Below are positions 1 through 10,467 of a stretch of DNA of 64,000 nucleotides, in pieces. The translations under genes and the position numbers were made by a program. The DNA comes from an uncultured Xenococcaceae cyanobacterium. Its GTDB lineage: Bacteria > Cyanobacteriota > Cyanobacteriia > Cyanobacteriales > Xenococcaceae. Position 1 is the stretch's first letter; every line of letters begins with the position of its first letter. The stretch lies in NCBI GenBank assembly GCA_937996665.1, contig CALKUU010000034.1, positions 1 through 64,000 on the forward strand, given 5' to 3'. The notes under the pieces were generated by a model. That model saw nothing but the letters and a program-made list of their open reading frames with translations. It was not told where the DNA came from and did not search any database.

Positions 1-402
<402 letters not shown>

Positions 403-404
403 GA

Positions 405-2072
405 ATGGAATTAATAGTTTATTGCTTACTGGCTTTAACACCTATTGCCACAGTATTTTTATTATTGGTCATTGCTAGACGGCCTGCTAAGCAAGCAATG
501 CCGATCGCTTATTTAGTAACCTCGGCGATCGCTATCCTTATTTGGCAAGTTCCTGGGCAAGTATTTGCTGCCTCCACTATTCAAGGGTTAGTGATGGCAG
601 CCGAAATTCTCTACATTATCTTTGGTGCGATTTTACTGTTAAATATTTTGAGAGAGTCAGGAGCGATCGCTACTATTCGTCAAGGATTGTTAGCTATTTC
701 TCCTGATAGACGCATTCAAGCAATTATCATCGTGTGGCTATTTGGCAGCTTTTTAGAAGGTGCTTCTGGTTTTGGCACACCTGCTGCTGTTTGTAGTCCC
801 TTGCTTGTTGCCTTGGGTTTCCCCGCCCTAGCAGCAGTAACGATCTCTCTGATTGCCAACAGTACTGCGGTGGTATTTGGAGCAGTGGGTATTCCTGTTT
901 CTTTAGGGATAAATACTGGTCTGGAGGGGACGCCGATTGTAACTGATTATCTTGCTAAACAACCTTACAACTACTCAGAATATTTCAGATTGATCGTGAT
1001 CAGGATTGGTGTACTTAATGGCATTATTGGTACTCTGATTCCCTTGTTAATGGTCTGTGTTTTAACTCGCTATTTTGGAGAACGTAAATCTTGGAGAGAA
1101 GGCTTTGAAGTCTTCTGGTTTGCTTTATTGGCGGGGTTAGCTTTTACTATTCCTTCTGCTCTGACTGCAATTTTTCTGGGCGCAGAATTTCCCTCTCTGA
1201 TTGGCGGTTTAGTGGGACTAGCGATCATTATTCCTCTAGCCCAGAAAAGGTTTTTGACACCCAAACAAGTCTGGGATTTTCCTCCTACCGAGGCTTGGGC
1301 AGATGAATGGTCTGGTAGCTTACAAGCATTAATTAGTAATAAAGGAAGAAACTTGACCCTAACATTAGCTTGGATACCATATGTTTTAGTCGGTTTGCTG
1401 TTAATGCTATCGAGATTATCTTGGCTACCCTTGCAAAAGCTGCTTAAAGAACCCAGTTTTAGCCTTGCTAACCTTTGGGGAACGGAAATTAGTACTAGTT
1501 CTCAACCTTTCTATTTACCAGGAACAATTTTTATTTTGGTGGCATTCCTCACGTATTTTTTACACCGCATGAATTGGAATTCGACCTTAAAAGCAACGAG
1601 AGAGGCTGCTTCAACTTTGTTGGGAACGGCTTTAGTTTTAGGAGCTGCGGTGCCGATGGCGAGAGTATTTATTAACTCTGGCTTTAATCAATCTGGACTT
1701 ACTAGTATGCCCGTAACTCTAGCTGATGGGATGTCAAGTTTAACTGGTAGTAGCTATCCTTTATTCTCACCTATTGTTGGTGCGATCGGCTCCTTTATTG
1801 CTGGTAGCGCTACGGTTAGTAACATGATGTTTTCTTTGTTTCAGTTTGGTGTCGCTGCTAAAATCGGTGTTTCTGGGGCAATTATTACTGCTTTGCAAGG
1901 AATTGGCGCGGCTGCGGGCAACATGATTTGTGTATCTAATATTGTTGCTGCTTTAGCGACAGTGGGTTTGGTCGGTTGTGAAGGGCTATTAATTCGTAGG
2001 GTTTTGTTACCTTTAGTCTATTATTTATTGGGCGCTGGAATTTTAGGAGCGATCGCAATTTACATCCTTTAA
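405..2072 (+). CDS. L-lactate permease (LctP family)
   Basis: 555 aa multi-TM protein; [29 protein letters not shown] motif typical of LctP. Confidence 0.9.
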   Translation: MELIVYCLLALTPIATVFLLLVIARRPAKQAMPIAYLVTSAIAILIWQVPGQVFAASTIQGLVMAAEILYIIFGAILLLNILRESGAIATIRQGLLAISPDRRIQAIIIVWLFGSFLEGASGFGTPAAVCSPLLVALGFPALAAVTISLIANSTAVVFGAVGIPVSLGINTGLEGTPIVTDYLAKQPYNYSEYFRLIVIRIGVLNGIIGTLIPLLMVCVLTRYFGERKSWREGFEVFWFALLAGLAFTIPSALTAIFLGAEFPSLIGGLVGLAIIIPLAQKRFLTPKQVWDFPPTEAWADEWSGSLQALISNKGRNLTLTLAWIPYVLVGLLLMLSRLSWLPLQKLLKEPSFSLANLWGTEISTSSQPFYLPGTIFILVAFLTYFLHRMNWNSTLKATREAASTLLGTALVLGAAVPMARVFINSGFNQSGLTSMPVTLADGMSSLTGSSYPLFSPIVGAIGSFIAGSATVSNMMFSLFQFGVAAKIGVSGAIITALQGIGAAAGNMICVSNIVAALATVGLVGCEGLLIRRVLLPLVYYLLGAGILGAIAIYIL

Positions 2073-2164
2073 ATAAAGCCGACAGCAACCTTATATCTAG
2101 TGAGATAATTGCCAATTTTGATCAGTCTATTTTTAGGGTCTATTTTTTTAGAAAAATTTAGTAT

Positions 2165-3682
2165 ATGAAATCCTCTCAGCAACCAACTCTTCTTAATAAA
2201 GCCTTGGGATGGGTGGAAAAAATCGGTAACAAATTGCCAGACCCGATTACGCTTTTTTTTCTGCTGGCAGTTATTACGATTGTTCTTAGCGCGATCGCTA
2301 ATGGTCTTAATCTCTCAGTAACTCATCCAGGCACAAAGGAAATAATTAGCGTAGTTTCGCTAATTACTCCTGCTAGTCTTCGCCAGATAGTTACCGAAGC
2401 AGTAGCCAATTTTGTTAACTATCCCCCCTTGGGAACAGTACTAGTGGCAATGTTGGGGGTAGGTGTTGCTGAGTCTTCAGGGTTGTTGTCGGCTCTGTTG
2501 CGCAGAAGTGTTTTATCTGCCCCTGCTGGGATTATTACCCCAGTAATTGTCTTTGCTGGGATTATGTCCAACTTAGCTAGTGATGCTGGTTATGTCGTAC
2601 TGACTCCTTTAGGGGCGTTGGTGTTTCTGGCTTTTGGTCGTCATCCTTTGGTGGGTTTGGCAGCAGCATTTGCAGGAGTATCTGGTGGTTTTAGTGCCAA
2701 CTTGATTGTTAGTTCTCTAGAACCTCTTTTGGCAGGAATTACCGAGGGTTCGGCACAATTAATCGATCCGAGTGTGACGGTTAATCCTCTTGCAAACTAT
2801 TACTTTATGGCAGCTTCAACAGTACTAATTACTCTAATTGGCTGGTACATCACAGATCGCATTGTTGAACCTCGTCTGGGTAGATATGAAGGTGAGCAAA
2901 ATTTAGCTATGGATAGTCTTAGCTCAGCCGAAAGAAAGGGTTTAAAGTGGGCAGGTTTAGCTTTGCTAGTCGGTGTGGCTTTTTTCCTGGTTCTGGTTTT
3001 GCCTGCTCAAGGAATTCTGCGCGACCCTGAGAATTTTACGATTGTGCCTTCACCTTTTTTCCAAGGGATTGTGCCAATTACGATGGTTCTGTTTTTGGTT
3101 CCCAGTATTGTTTATGGCAAAGTGACAGGCTCGATTCGCAACGATAAAGAGCTGGCTACTGCTTTGGCGGAGTCGATGAGCAGCATGGGTTACTATATTG
3201 CTCTTGCTTTTATGACGGCTCAGTTTCTCGCTTATTTTAAGTGGAGTAATCTGGGGATAATTTTAGCTATCCAAGGCGCGAATTTTCTGCAAGCGACTGG
3301 CTTTACTGGGTTGCCTTTGCTAGTTACTTTTATTTTGGTTAGTGCTTTTATCAACCTCTTTATTGGTTCGGCTTCAGCAAAGTGGAATCTGATTGCACCT
3401 GTGTTTGTGCCGATGTTGATGTTGGTGGGCTATTCTCCTGAGTTTACCCAGCTTGCCTATCGAATTGGTGATTCGACAACGAATATTATTACCCCCTTGA
3501 TGCCCTATTTCCCGGTGGTGGTAGCGATGGGTTGCAAGTATGACAAGGATCTAGGGATTGGTACTTTTGTCGCGATGATGTTGCCCTATTCAATCGCTTT
3601 TTTAGTTGGTTGGACAATCTTTTTTATGATTTGGTTTAGCTTGGGAATTCCCTTGGGGCCAGGGGCAAGTGTTTATCTTTGA
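2165..3682 (+). CDS. AbgT family transporter
   Basis: 505 aa, ...GNKLPDPITLFFLLAV... and SAKWNLIAPVFVPMLMLVGYSPEFTQLAYRIGDSTTNIITPLMPYFP motif. Confidence 0.9.
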   Translation: MKSSQQPTLLNKALGWVEKIGNKLPDPITLFFLLAVITIVLSAIANGLNLSVTHPGTKEIISVVSLITPASLRQIVTEAVANFVNYPPLGTVLVAMLGVGVAESSGLLSALLRRSVLSAPAGIITPVIVFAGIMSNLASDAGYVVLTPLGALVFLAFGRHPLVGLAAAFAGVSGGFSANLIVSSLEPLLAGITEGSAQLIDPSVTVNPLANYYFMAASTVLITLIGWYITDRIVEPRLGRYEGEQNLAMDSLSSAERKGLKWAGLALLVGVAFFLVLVLPAQGILRDPENFTIVPSPFFQGIVPITMVLFLVPSIVYGKVTGSIRNDKELATALAESMSSMGYYIALAFMTAQFLAYFKWSNLGIILAIQGANFLQATGFTGLPLLVTFILVSAFINLFIGSASAKWNLIAPVFVPMLMLVGYSPEFTQLAYRIGDSTTNIITPLMPYFPVVVAMGCKYDKDLGIGTFVAMMLPYSIAFLVGWTIFFMIWFSLGIPLGPGASVYL

Positions 3683-3939
3683 TTGGGGGCGTTGTTGATT
3701 TGAGGAGTGACGCATTAAATAAAATTGTTTGTTGTTAATTGTGCATTGTTAATTGTGAATGGTATTTGGAAAAATCTTACTTACTACCTCATAACCACTT
3801 AAATTTACTAGAATTTTTGAGTTTTAGTTCTTTTATGTAGTCGTGAAATCCAACTTTGATATCACTAGATTTATTTTTGAAGCGAATTCTTACTTATAGA
3901 AGCTGGCAACTTTTTTCTAAGCCTACCAATCGATACGGC

Positions 3940-4070
3940 AGGGGTTTCCCAAGGGATACCGCTTCGCATATGGGGAGGTCGTAATCCTCCCCAATATCTG
4001 GGAGCGACCCTGCGTCGTTTTACGGCGCAAAGGAATGCGCGAGAAGGGGTGCGGGGGAATAATCCCCCGA
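3940..4070. repeat. GC-rich intergenic hairpin cluster (putative dispersed cyanobacterial repeat)
   Basis: ggggagg-tcgtaat-cctcccc (3972-3992) and cggggg-aataat-cccccg (4052-4069) within about 100 bp, in otherwise AT-rich intergenic DNA. Confidence 0.5.
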
Positions 4071-4092
4071 TTGATTCGGGATTTAATCAAGA

Positions 4093-5664
4093 TTAATTAT
4101 TCAACTCGTAAAAATAGGCTTCAGCTCCAGCTTGGGAAAACAAGTCTTTTCTATTTCCAACTTGATCAAGATAATCCCTAATTTCCTGGCGTTCTTTGGA
4201 GTCAGCACGAACGATAAACCAAACTGGATAACCTTGCAGTGGTTGCAGATCGATCGCTAATCTACGCTGTTTGTCAGCTAGGGTTGTTTTCTTGTCATCA
4301 AAATCAACTGTTCCCTTGGTGTAGTCAAGGTTTTGATAACCATTCAACTCCAGATAATAATCAAAAGCCCGATTACCCTGCTCATAAACATAGATCTTTC
4401 CTCCTAGTTGCACCTGCTCTGCTACATAAGCAATGACTGGTCTGATTTCGTGTTTTTGCTCAGGCTGAAAAATAAAGTTACTAGCTCGATAGAGGTTGGT
4501 AAACACCAAACTGTAAAGACAGACAATTCCGAGTAGTCCAGATAAAGCTATTAACCAAGGGCGTTTTCGAGAACTAATTTGCTTGAGGTTAGAGATCTTT
4601 TCTAATAAGAAAGCAATTCCCTCGGCGATAATCATGATTGCTAAGGGGGCAAGAAAGAGAACTAGGCGATCGCGGAAAGGATATTTATGAAGATAGGCAG
4701 CAATAATCGTGGCAACAAAAGGAGAAATTAGCGCCAGCCAGATAGTGCGCCGAGTCTGGTAGCAAACTACACAACCCACAACAAAAGCAAAGATCCCAAT
4801 GCCATCAGTGATGCCCCGAAAGCCGAGGGGATGATAGAAAAACTTACCCAAAGCATCGAGTAACCAGACAATATCCACCCAAGAACTAGGATATCTGGGC
4901 GCCCAAGAAGCACTAAGATCTTGATTGCTAAGGGTATTAACAATCGTCAACCAGTAAAACAAACCAAAACTAACAAGCCAGCTTAAATAAATTGGTAAGC
5001 GATTAACCAAAGTTTGACGCAGATATCTTTTCTTGATGGTTAATAAGTTCCAGCCTTCCAAGCCTGCAAGCATAAAAATTGAAGGGTAAGAAAACCAGAT
5101 TGCCAAGCTGCCTAAACAGGCAAGTCCTAGGATTTGTTTGCTGGATAAAATCTGTCGGTGAGCTTTAACTAGTACCCAAAAGATAAGCAGGGATATGGCA
5201 ACATCGCTAGAGTAGGGTTTTAATTCAGTAGAAAAATAAAGCAAGTAGCGACCACAGGCAAAAAGAGCGATCGCGATGGGGGCAGCAAGAGCAGAACTAT
5301 ATTTACGGACTAGGCGATAGAACAAAACCAAGGATGCAATGCTGGCAAGAAAGGGAACTAACCGCAGTGCATATTCCCCATCATTCCAAAGCTGAGTTAT
5401 TAGTTTTTCTAGCCAAAGAAATCCGAGGGGAGCAGCCTGATTATTATCGAGGGTTTGGGTTAATTCTGAATAAGAGCGGTTAATGATGTTGAGCGCAAGA
5501 TCTACTTCATCACCCCAGAGCGATCGGTTACTAAGGTATTGGATTGTGCGAACTACAAGACCAAGGAAAACTAGGCAAAGGCTGAGATAATTGCCAATCT
5601 TGAACCATCTTGTTCTGGGTTGCTTATTCTTGTTGTCTAACGAAGAATTTTCTTCTAGTTTCAC
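4093..5664 (-). CDS. glycosyltransferase family 39-type membrane protein
   Basis: 523 aa multi-TM; N-terminal SLWGDEVDLALNIINRSYSELTQTLDNNQAAPLGFLWLEKL typical of PMT/ArnT-like GT39. Confidence 0.75.
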   Translation of the reverse strand: MKLEENSSLDNKNKQPRTRWFKIGNYLSLCLVFLGLVVRTIQYLSNRSLWGDEVDLALNIINRSYSELTQTLDNNQAAPLGFLWLEKLITQLWNDGEYALRLVPFLASIASLVLFYRLVRKYSSALAAPIAIALFACGRYLLYFSTELKPYSSDVAISLLIFWVLVKAHRQILSSKQILGLACLGSLAIWFSYPSIFMLAGLEGWNLLTIKKRYLRQTLVNRLPIYLSWLVSFGLFYWLTIVNTLSNQDLSASWAPRYPSSWVDIVWLLDALGKFFYHPLGFRGITDGIGIFAFVVGCVVCYQTRRTIWLALISPFVATIIAAYLHKYPFRDRLVLFLAPLAIMIIAEGIAFLLEKISNLKQISSRKRPWLIALSGLLGIVCLYSLVFTNLYRASNFIFQPEQKHEIRPVIAYVAEQVQLGGKIYVYEQGNRAFDYYLELNGYQNLDYTKGTVDFDDKKTTLADKQRRLAIDLQPLQGYPVWFIVRADSKERQEIRDYLDQVGNRKDLFSQAGAEAYFYELNN

Positions 5665-5852
5665 TTGCTTATCTGCTCAATATTTCCGCTAATATTCGAG
5701 GTTTATGATATTTCATTCTTGAATTTAAGGGAATAAATTAGCAAGTTTTGGAAAAGTAAAAGGTGATCGCTCTAACTAAAACAAAACAACTCTGAGAATC
5801 TTCGATTGATAATTGATGTACCATATAAGATACAGTTAGGAGAGGAAAGATA

Positions 5853-6203
5853 TTGAAAAGACTACCAGCTAGGTTTTTTCGCTCCTTGGGAGGTGTAGAG
5901 CCGGTTAAAGATTGGCTGAAAACCCTGAATCGCGAAGATTGTCGCTTGATTGGTAGTGATATCAAAGATGTAGAGTTTAGTTTTCCCATTGGATTGCCCT
6001 TGTGTCGATCTCTTTCGGGTTACAAGGATCTTTGGGAGATCAGGAGCAAGATAACTGGGGGCAAAATTGCGCGGGTTATTTTCTACATTAGTGGTGGCGA
6101 GATGATTTTGTTGCATGGTTTTATCAAAAAGTCCCAAAAAACACCAAAAAAAGAAATAGATTTAGCTATCAAACGTCAAAAGGAATACCAAAGATATGAG
6201 TAA
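5853..6203 (+). CDS. RelE/HigB-like toxin (phage-derived Gp49-like family)
   Basis: KRLPARFFRSLGGVEPVKDWLKTLNREDCRLIGSDIKDVEF...PLCRSLSGYKDLWEIRSK...ARVIFYISGGEMILLHGFIKKSQKTPKKEIDLA; overlaps the next XRE-type gene. Confidence 0.88.
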   Translation: MKRLPARFFRSLGGVEPVKDWLKTLNREDCRLIGSDIKDVEFSFPIGLPLCRSLSGYKDLWEIRSKITGGKIARVIFYISGGEMILLHGFIKKSQKTPKKEIDLAIKRQKEYQRYE

Positions 6204-6480
6204 TAATCCTTGCATTGGATCTAGTTTCGATGATTTTTTAAAAGAAGAGAGTCTGTACGAAGAATGCAGCGCCATAGCGCTTAAGCGAGTCCTAGCCCGT
6301 CAGCTAACCGAAGAAATGCAACGGCAAAACTTAACTAAAACTGAGATGGCGAAGCAGATGCAGACATCGCGGGCGCAGTTAGATAGATTGCTTGACCCAG
6401 AAAAGACGGGGGTAAGTCTGGAAACTATTACTAGAGCCGCGACGGTTGTAGGTCGCCAAGTAAGGATCGAGTTGGTTTAA
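6196..6480 (+). CDS. HigA-like XRE antitoxin
   Basis: HTH RQNLTKTEMAKQMQTSRAQLDRLLDPEKTGVSLETITRAATVVG; start overlaps toxin stop. Confidence 0.88.
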   Translation: MSNNPCIGSSFDDFLKEESLYEECSAIALKRVLARQLTEEMQRQNLTKTEMAKQMQTSRAQLDRLLDPEKTGVSLETITRAATVVGRQVRIELV

Positions 6481-6771
6481 TCCTACACATTGTTATTTTT
6501 GTGACAACCAATCTTCTAACTTTGCTAATTAGATCCATTTTCTTGCCATGACTAAAATATCCAATCCCAAACGGGATTATCAAATTTAGATTTACTTGAG
6601 TTTTCAACAACCACTAACAAAACAATCTAATTTAGAGATATTCAATTGCTTCAGTGAAATTGAACTTATTAAATTACTGCTAATTCGCCTTCTTCAAGAA
6701 CAATTTTCCTAAGAACGATCGCCGTAAGTTCCGTAAATCATATTTTCTAAGATGCTATTTAAGTTAGGAAG

Positions 6772-7113
6772 TTAGCCTAACTCTGCCAAAATTTGTTCAA
6801 TGTCTTGGCGCAGACTGCCAAGTTTATTTTGCACAATATCCCAAACAATTTGGTCATCAATCGTAAAGTAAGCATGGGCGATGATATCTCTAAGTCCAGC
6901 TATCTTTCGCCATTCTACTTGAGGATAGCGATCGCGGATTTCTAGAGGGATATTTTTCACTGCTTCGCCAATGATCTGAAGATTATGTACCACCGCATCA
7001 AAAGTTAGCTCGTCATTAACCAACTGCTCGTAACTCATTGACGTTGTGTAGCGTTCGATTTTACGGATGCTTTGGAGAATGTCAGTCAAGTAAAGCTTTA
7101 GGCTACGTGACAT
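6772..7113 (-). CDS. HepT-like (DUF86) RNase toxin
   Basis: 113 aa, contains RX4HXY motif (RDIIAHAY); overlaps upstream nucleotidyltransferase. Confidence 0.9.
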   Translation of the reverse strand: MSRSLKLYLTDILQSIRKIERYTTSMSYEQLVNDELTFDAVVHNLQIIGEAVKNIPLEIRDRYPQVEWRKIAGLRDIIAHAYFTIDDQIVWDIVQNKLGSLRQDIEQILAELG

Positions 7114-7408
7114 AGATTGCTTCTTGTAGGACTTTTTGACTAATTTCTGGTTTTAAAGATCGTTTTGTAACCAAATCTACAGGAACTTGAAACAAGTCTT
7201 CTAAAAAAAATTTCAACTCCATGTAACTATCAAAAGTAGATGCACCTTCAAACTCCACTAAAAAATCAAGGTCACTTTCAGGCGTAGCGCGATCGCTAGC
7301 AACAGAACCGAATAAGGCTAGAGAATGAACGCCAAAGCTCTTAATTTTCTGATGTTGTTGAGTCAGGGTTTTGACAATATCATCGGATTTGAGTTTCTGG
7401 GAAGTCAT
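7103..7408 (-). CDS. MntA-like minimal nucleotidyltransferase antitoxin
   Basis: GSX10DXD motif (GSVASDRATPESDLD). Confidence 0.9.
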   Translation of the reverse strand: MTSQKLKSDDIVKTLTQQHQKIKSFGVHSLALFGSVASDRATPESDLDFLVEFEGASTFDSYMELKFFLEDLFQVPVDLVTKRSLKPEISQKVLQEAIYVT

Positions 7409-7499
7409 TTATAAAGTAGTCTCGAAAGTAGTCTCGGATTTTATCAATATTGTAGTTTAGGCTGGATAGAGTATGTAAGGCGATCGCTCTACTCAACCT

Positions 7500-8069
7500 C
7501 TAACTAATATTTAAAAGTCGCTCAACATTTACATTAATCTCAGGAAAAGCAATTGGCTTAATAACCCCAGTAGTTAACTCTTGCTGAACTTGATAGGAAT
7601 TATTTTCTAAGTCTCTAAATAGCCACAGCTTATTATTCACCAAATCAATTACCCAATATTCCCCAATGCCATTGCGACCATAAGTGACAGATTTATCGTT
7701 GACAGATTTATCGTTTAAATCTTTAGCTAAAGTCTTATTCGCGATTTCTACCAACCAATAAACATCCTGCGAATAGGGATGACGTGAAATGTATTGAGTA
7801 TAAGGAGCAGAAACAACTGCAATATCAGGCTCTGGTTCGGAATTATCGAGGGTAATAGGATGCGCTTCCCTTACTATTGCCAAGTTACCTAATAAATTTC
7901 TTAGATAGTCAGCCACCGAGTAATTAACACTTGAATGCAAGGGACTCTCTGGACTCATACTTACAATTTCTCCCTCTAATAGCTCCACAGATTTATCCGC
8001 AAAAACTCCCGATTCAACTATTTGATGATAATCTGCGACAGACCACTTGTATAAGGTTTTCATCCCCAA
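7500..8069 (-). CDS. Uma2 family (DUF820) putative restriction endonuclease-like protein
   Basis: KWSVADYHQIVESGVFADKSVELLEGEIVSMSPESPLH...PEPDIAVV...EYWVIDLVNNKLWLFR. Confidence 0.9.
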   Translation of the reverse strand: MGMKTLYKWSVADYHQIVESGVFADKSVELLEGEIVSMSPESPLHSSVNYSVADYLRNLLGNLAIVREAHPITLDNSEPEPDIAVVSAPYTQYISRHPYSQDVYWLVEIANKTLAKDLNDKSVNDKSVTYGRNGIGEYWVIDLVNNKLWLFRDLENNSYQVQQELTTGVIKPIAFPEINVNVERLLNIS

Positions 8070-8173
8070 GCCCTCGACCTAATTAATTACATATATCAAT
8101 TATCACTCAATGTTAGCAGTGGCATCAAAAAAGGTGGGATAGACCCACCCATTAGTTAGAATTACAGCACTTA

Positions 8174-10330
8174 CTATGCAGTTGCTAAGCCACTATGTTT
8201 TAACAAAGGCTCAGTCTGAGGCTCGCGTCCACGGAACTGTTTAAACACCTCCATCGGGTGCAAACTACCGCCCAAAGACAAAACCGTATCGCGGTATTTC
8301 TTGCCAACCTCTGCTACAGCTTCCTCATTATCTAAGCCCACTTCCTCAAAAGCAGCAAAAGCATCTGCACTAAGAACTTCAGCCCACTTGTAGCTGTAAT
8401 AACCAGCCGCATAACCACCTGCAAAGATATGCCCAAATGCACATAAGAAATTATCTTCGGATAGGGGTTTTAAGACCGTGCTAGTTTCAGCGATTTTGTT
8501 GCGGATATCGCGAGGGGTTAGCTCGCCACCTGGTTGATAGTTGTGGTGCAAGGCAATATCTACCATACCAAAATGCAACTGGCGCAGCATTCCTGAGCCA
8601 CTCATATAGTTTTTGGAGTCGAGCAGTTTTTGATAATATTCTTCGGGTAGAGTTTCCCCTGTTTGATAGTGTTTTGCCATTCCAAATAGAGTCGGACGGT
8701 CATAACACCAATTTTCCATAAACTGGCTGGGTAGCTCGACTGCATCCCATTCCACATTATTAATTCCCGATGCCCCGACATAGTCAATGGTGGTCAGCAT
8801 ATGCTGTAAGCCATGCCCAAACTCATGGAAAAGAGTTGTTACCTCACCAAAAGTCATTAAGCTGGGTTTGTCATCTACTGGAGGAGTTTGATTACAGATG
8901 AGGTAGGCAACGGGCAGACGAGTAGAGGTTTTGCCCTCAACAGTCATGGTTGCCCGACCGACGCAATCATTCATCCAAGCACCACCTCGTTTTTCGGCAG
9001 GACGAGAGTAGGGATCTAAATAGAAATTAGCGATCGCTTCACCCTGCTCATTATCAACACGGAAAAAGCGCACATCTTCTTGCCAGACAGGAGCTTCCCC
9101 ATCGGCTGCAACAATAGTTACCCCAAAGATGCGTTTAACTAGACCAAATAAACCTTCCAATACTCTTGGTAGTGGGAAGTAAGGACGAAGTTCTTCGGCG
9201 TTGAATTTAAACTTGGCTTCTTTTTGCTTCTCTGCCCAATAGGATGTATCCCAATGTTTGAGGTCTGCATATTTAGGATCTGACTTAGCAGCAAAAGCTT
9301 TTAGTTCTTCAAACTCTTTAACCGCAGCATCATAAGAAGCTACTCGCAATTCTTCAGAAAGTTGATCTACCGCAGCTACACTAGGAGCCATTTTGCGAGC
9401 TAGGCTAAGCTCAGCAAAAGTATTGAAACCAAGGATGTTGGCTTTTTCTTTTTTAAGTTCTAGAATGCGATCTATGTTGGGGTTATTATCTAATTTCCCT
9501 TCAGATGCACGAGAAAGAAAGGCTTTATAGAGTTTTTCTCGTAGTTCGCTATTGGTTGCATGCTGCATGAAAGGAATGTAGCTTGGATAGTCGAGAGTAA
9601 CTACCCAAGGTCCTGATTCGGGAGTTGCTTTACCCCCCTCAGTCCCCCCTGCAAGGGTGGAAGAATCGTTATTCCCTTCTTCTGTAGGAGAGGGGCTAGG
9701 GGAGAGGTTAGCAGTCTGTGCCATTAAGCCCAAAGCACTTGCTGGCAAACCTTCAACGTCTTTTTTATCGGTCAACTTCAGCTTAAATGCTTTAGTTGCA
9801 TCCAAAACGTTATTAGAAAACTTGGTGGATAACTCGGCAAGCTCTAACTGAATTTGGTTAAATCGCTCTTTGGTTTCACCTTCTAAACCAACTCCCGAGA
9901 GTTCAAAGTCTTGGAGAGAAGATTCAACGATTCGTTTTTGGGCAGGCTCGAATTTGTCCCAATCTGCGCTGTGGCGTAAACCTTTGAATGCTTCGTAAAG
10001 GGGTTTACTTTGAGATAATTTACTATAAAATTTGACGATCTCAGGTTGCATTTTTTCATAAGCTTCTCTGAGTTCGGGACTGTTTTTAACTCCCATCAAA
10101 TGACCCACGATTCCCCAACTCCAGCCCAGCTTTTCTTCCATGACTGTCAGGGGTTCAACCAAACCTTCCCAGGTTGGGGTTACTGATTTTTCGATGTTGA
10201 CTAAATCTGTTTCTAGTTGCTTGAGTATTGCGGTGATGGCAGGAACTATATGGCTGGCTTCAATTTTGTCGAAGGGGGGTAAGCCTTTGCCGATTAATAA
10301 GGGATTTTCTGTAATGGTTGCGTTAGTCAT
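8174..10330 (-). CDS. M3 family oligopeptidase (oligopeptidase A-like)
   Basis: 718 aa; zinc motif TTLFHEFGHGLQHML; PrlC-like overall organisation. Confidence 0.95.
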   Translation of the reverse strand: MTNATITENPLLIGKGLPPFDKIEASHIVPAITAILKQLETDLVNIEKSVTPTWEGLVEPLTVMEEKLGWSWGIVGHLMGVKNSPELREAYEKMQPEIVKFYSKLSQSKPLYEAFKGLRHSADWDKFEPAQKRIVESSLQDFELSGVGLEGETKERFNQIQLELAELSTKFSNNVLDATKAFKLKLTDKKDVEGLPASALGLMAQTANLSPSPSPTEEGNNDSSTLAGGTEGGKATPESGPWVVTLDYPSYIPFMQHATNSELREKLYKAFLSRASEGKLDNNPNIDRILELKKEKANILGFNTFAELSLARKMAPSVAAVDQLSEELRVASYDAAVKEFEELKAFAAKSDPKYADLKHWDTSYWAEKQKEAKFKFNAEELRPYFPLPRVLEGLFGLVKRIFGVTIVAADGEAPVWQEDVRFFRVDNEQGEAIANFYLDPYSRPAEKRGGAWMNDCVGRATMTVEGKTSTRLPVAYLICNQTPPVDDKPSLMTFGEVTTLFHEFGHGLQHMLTTIDYVGASGINNVEWDAVELPSQFMENWCYDRPTLFGMAKHYQTGETLPEEYYQKLLDSKNYMSGSGMLRQLHFGMVDIALHHNYQPGGELTPRDIRNKIAETSTVLKPLSEDNFLCAFGHIFAGGYAAGYYSYKWAEVLSADAFAAFEEVGLDNEEAVAEVGKKYRDTVLSLGGSLHPMEVFKQFRGREPQTEPLLKHSGLATA
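9630..9710. repeat. repeat-like GC-rich insertion within the M3 peptidase CDS
   Basis: DNA tacccccctcagtcccccctgcaagggtgg...tctgtaggagaggggctaggggagaggtt encodes low-complexity NLSPSPSPTEEGNNDSSTLAGGTEGG on minus strand. Confidence 0.6.
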
Positions 10331-10467
10331 ATATGCAAGATATTTGAGATAAATCGTATATCTTTATACGGTAACGCGATCGGTCAGGATAATGGGGAGT
10401 TTGGAGAGTTGGGATAACCGAAATGACTGTTTTATTGGGTAAAGTAGAGGCATAAAAAGAAGTAAGC

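Noticed and set aside
1070-1264. Short minus-strand ORF inside the lactate permease gene (and similar short antisense ORFs at 5738, 5862, 8602, 9657, 11793, 18013, 46069, 56826, etc.)
   Set aside because: Fully embedded antisense to well-supported genes, no recognisable domain, compatible with chance open frames.
3732-3757. ttgttaattgtg-ca-ttgttaattgtg direct repeat after the AbgT gene
   Set aside because: Short AT-rich repeat of a kind frequent in cyanobacterial intergenic DNA; not distinctive on its own.
9657-9851. Plus-strand ORF MEESLFPSSVGEGLGERLAVC...
   Set aside because: Antisense reading of the repeat insertion in the M3 peptidase; reflects the repeat, not a gene.
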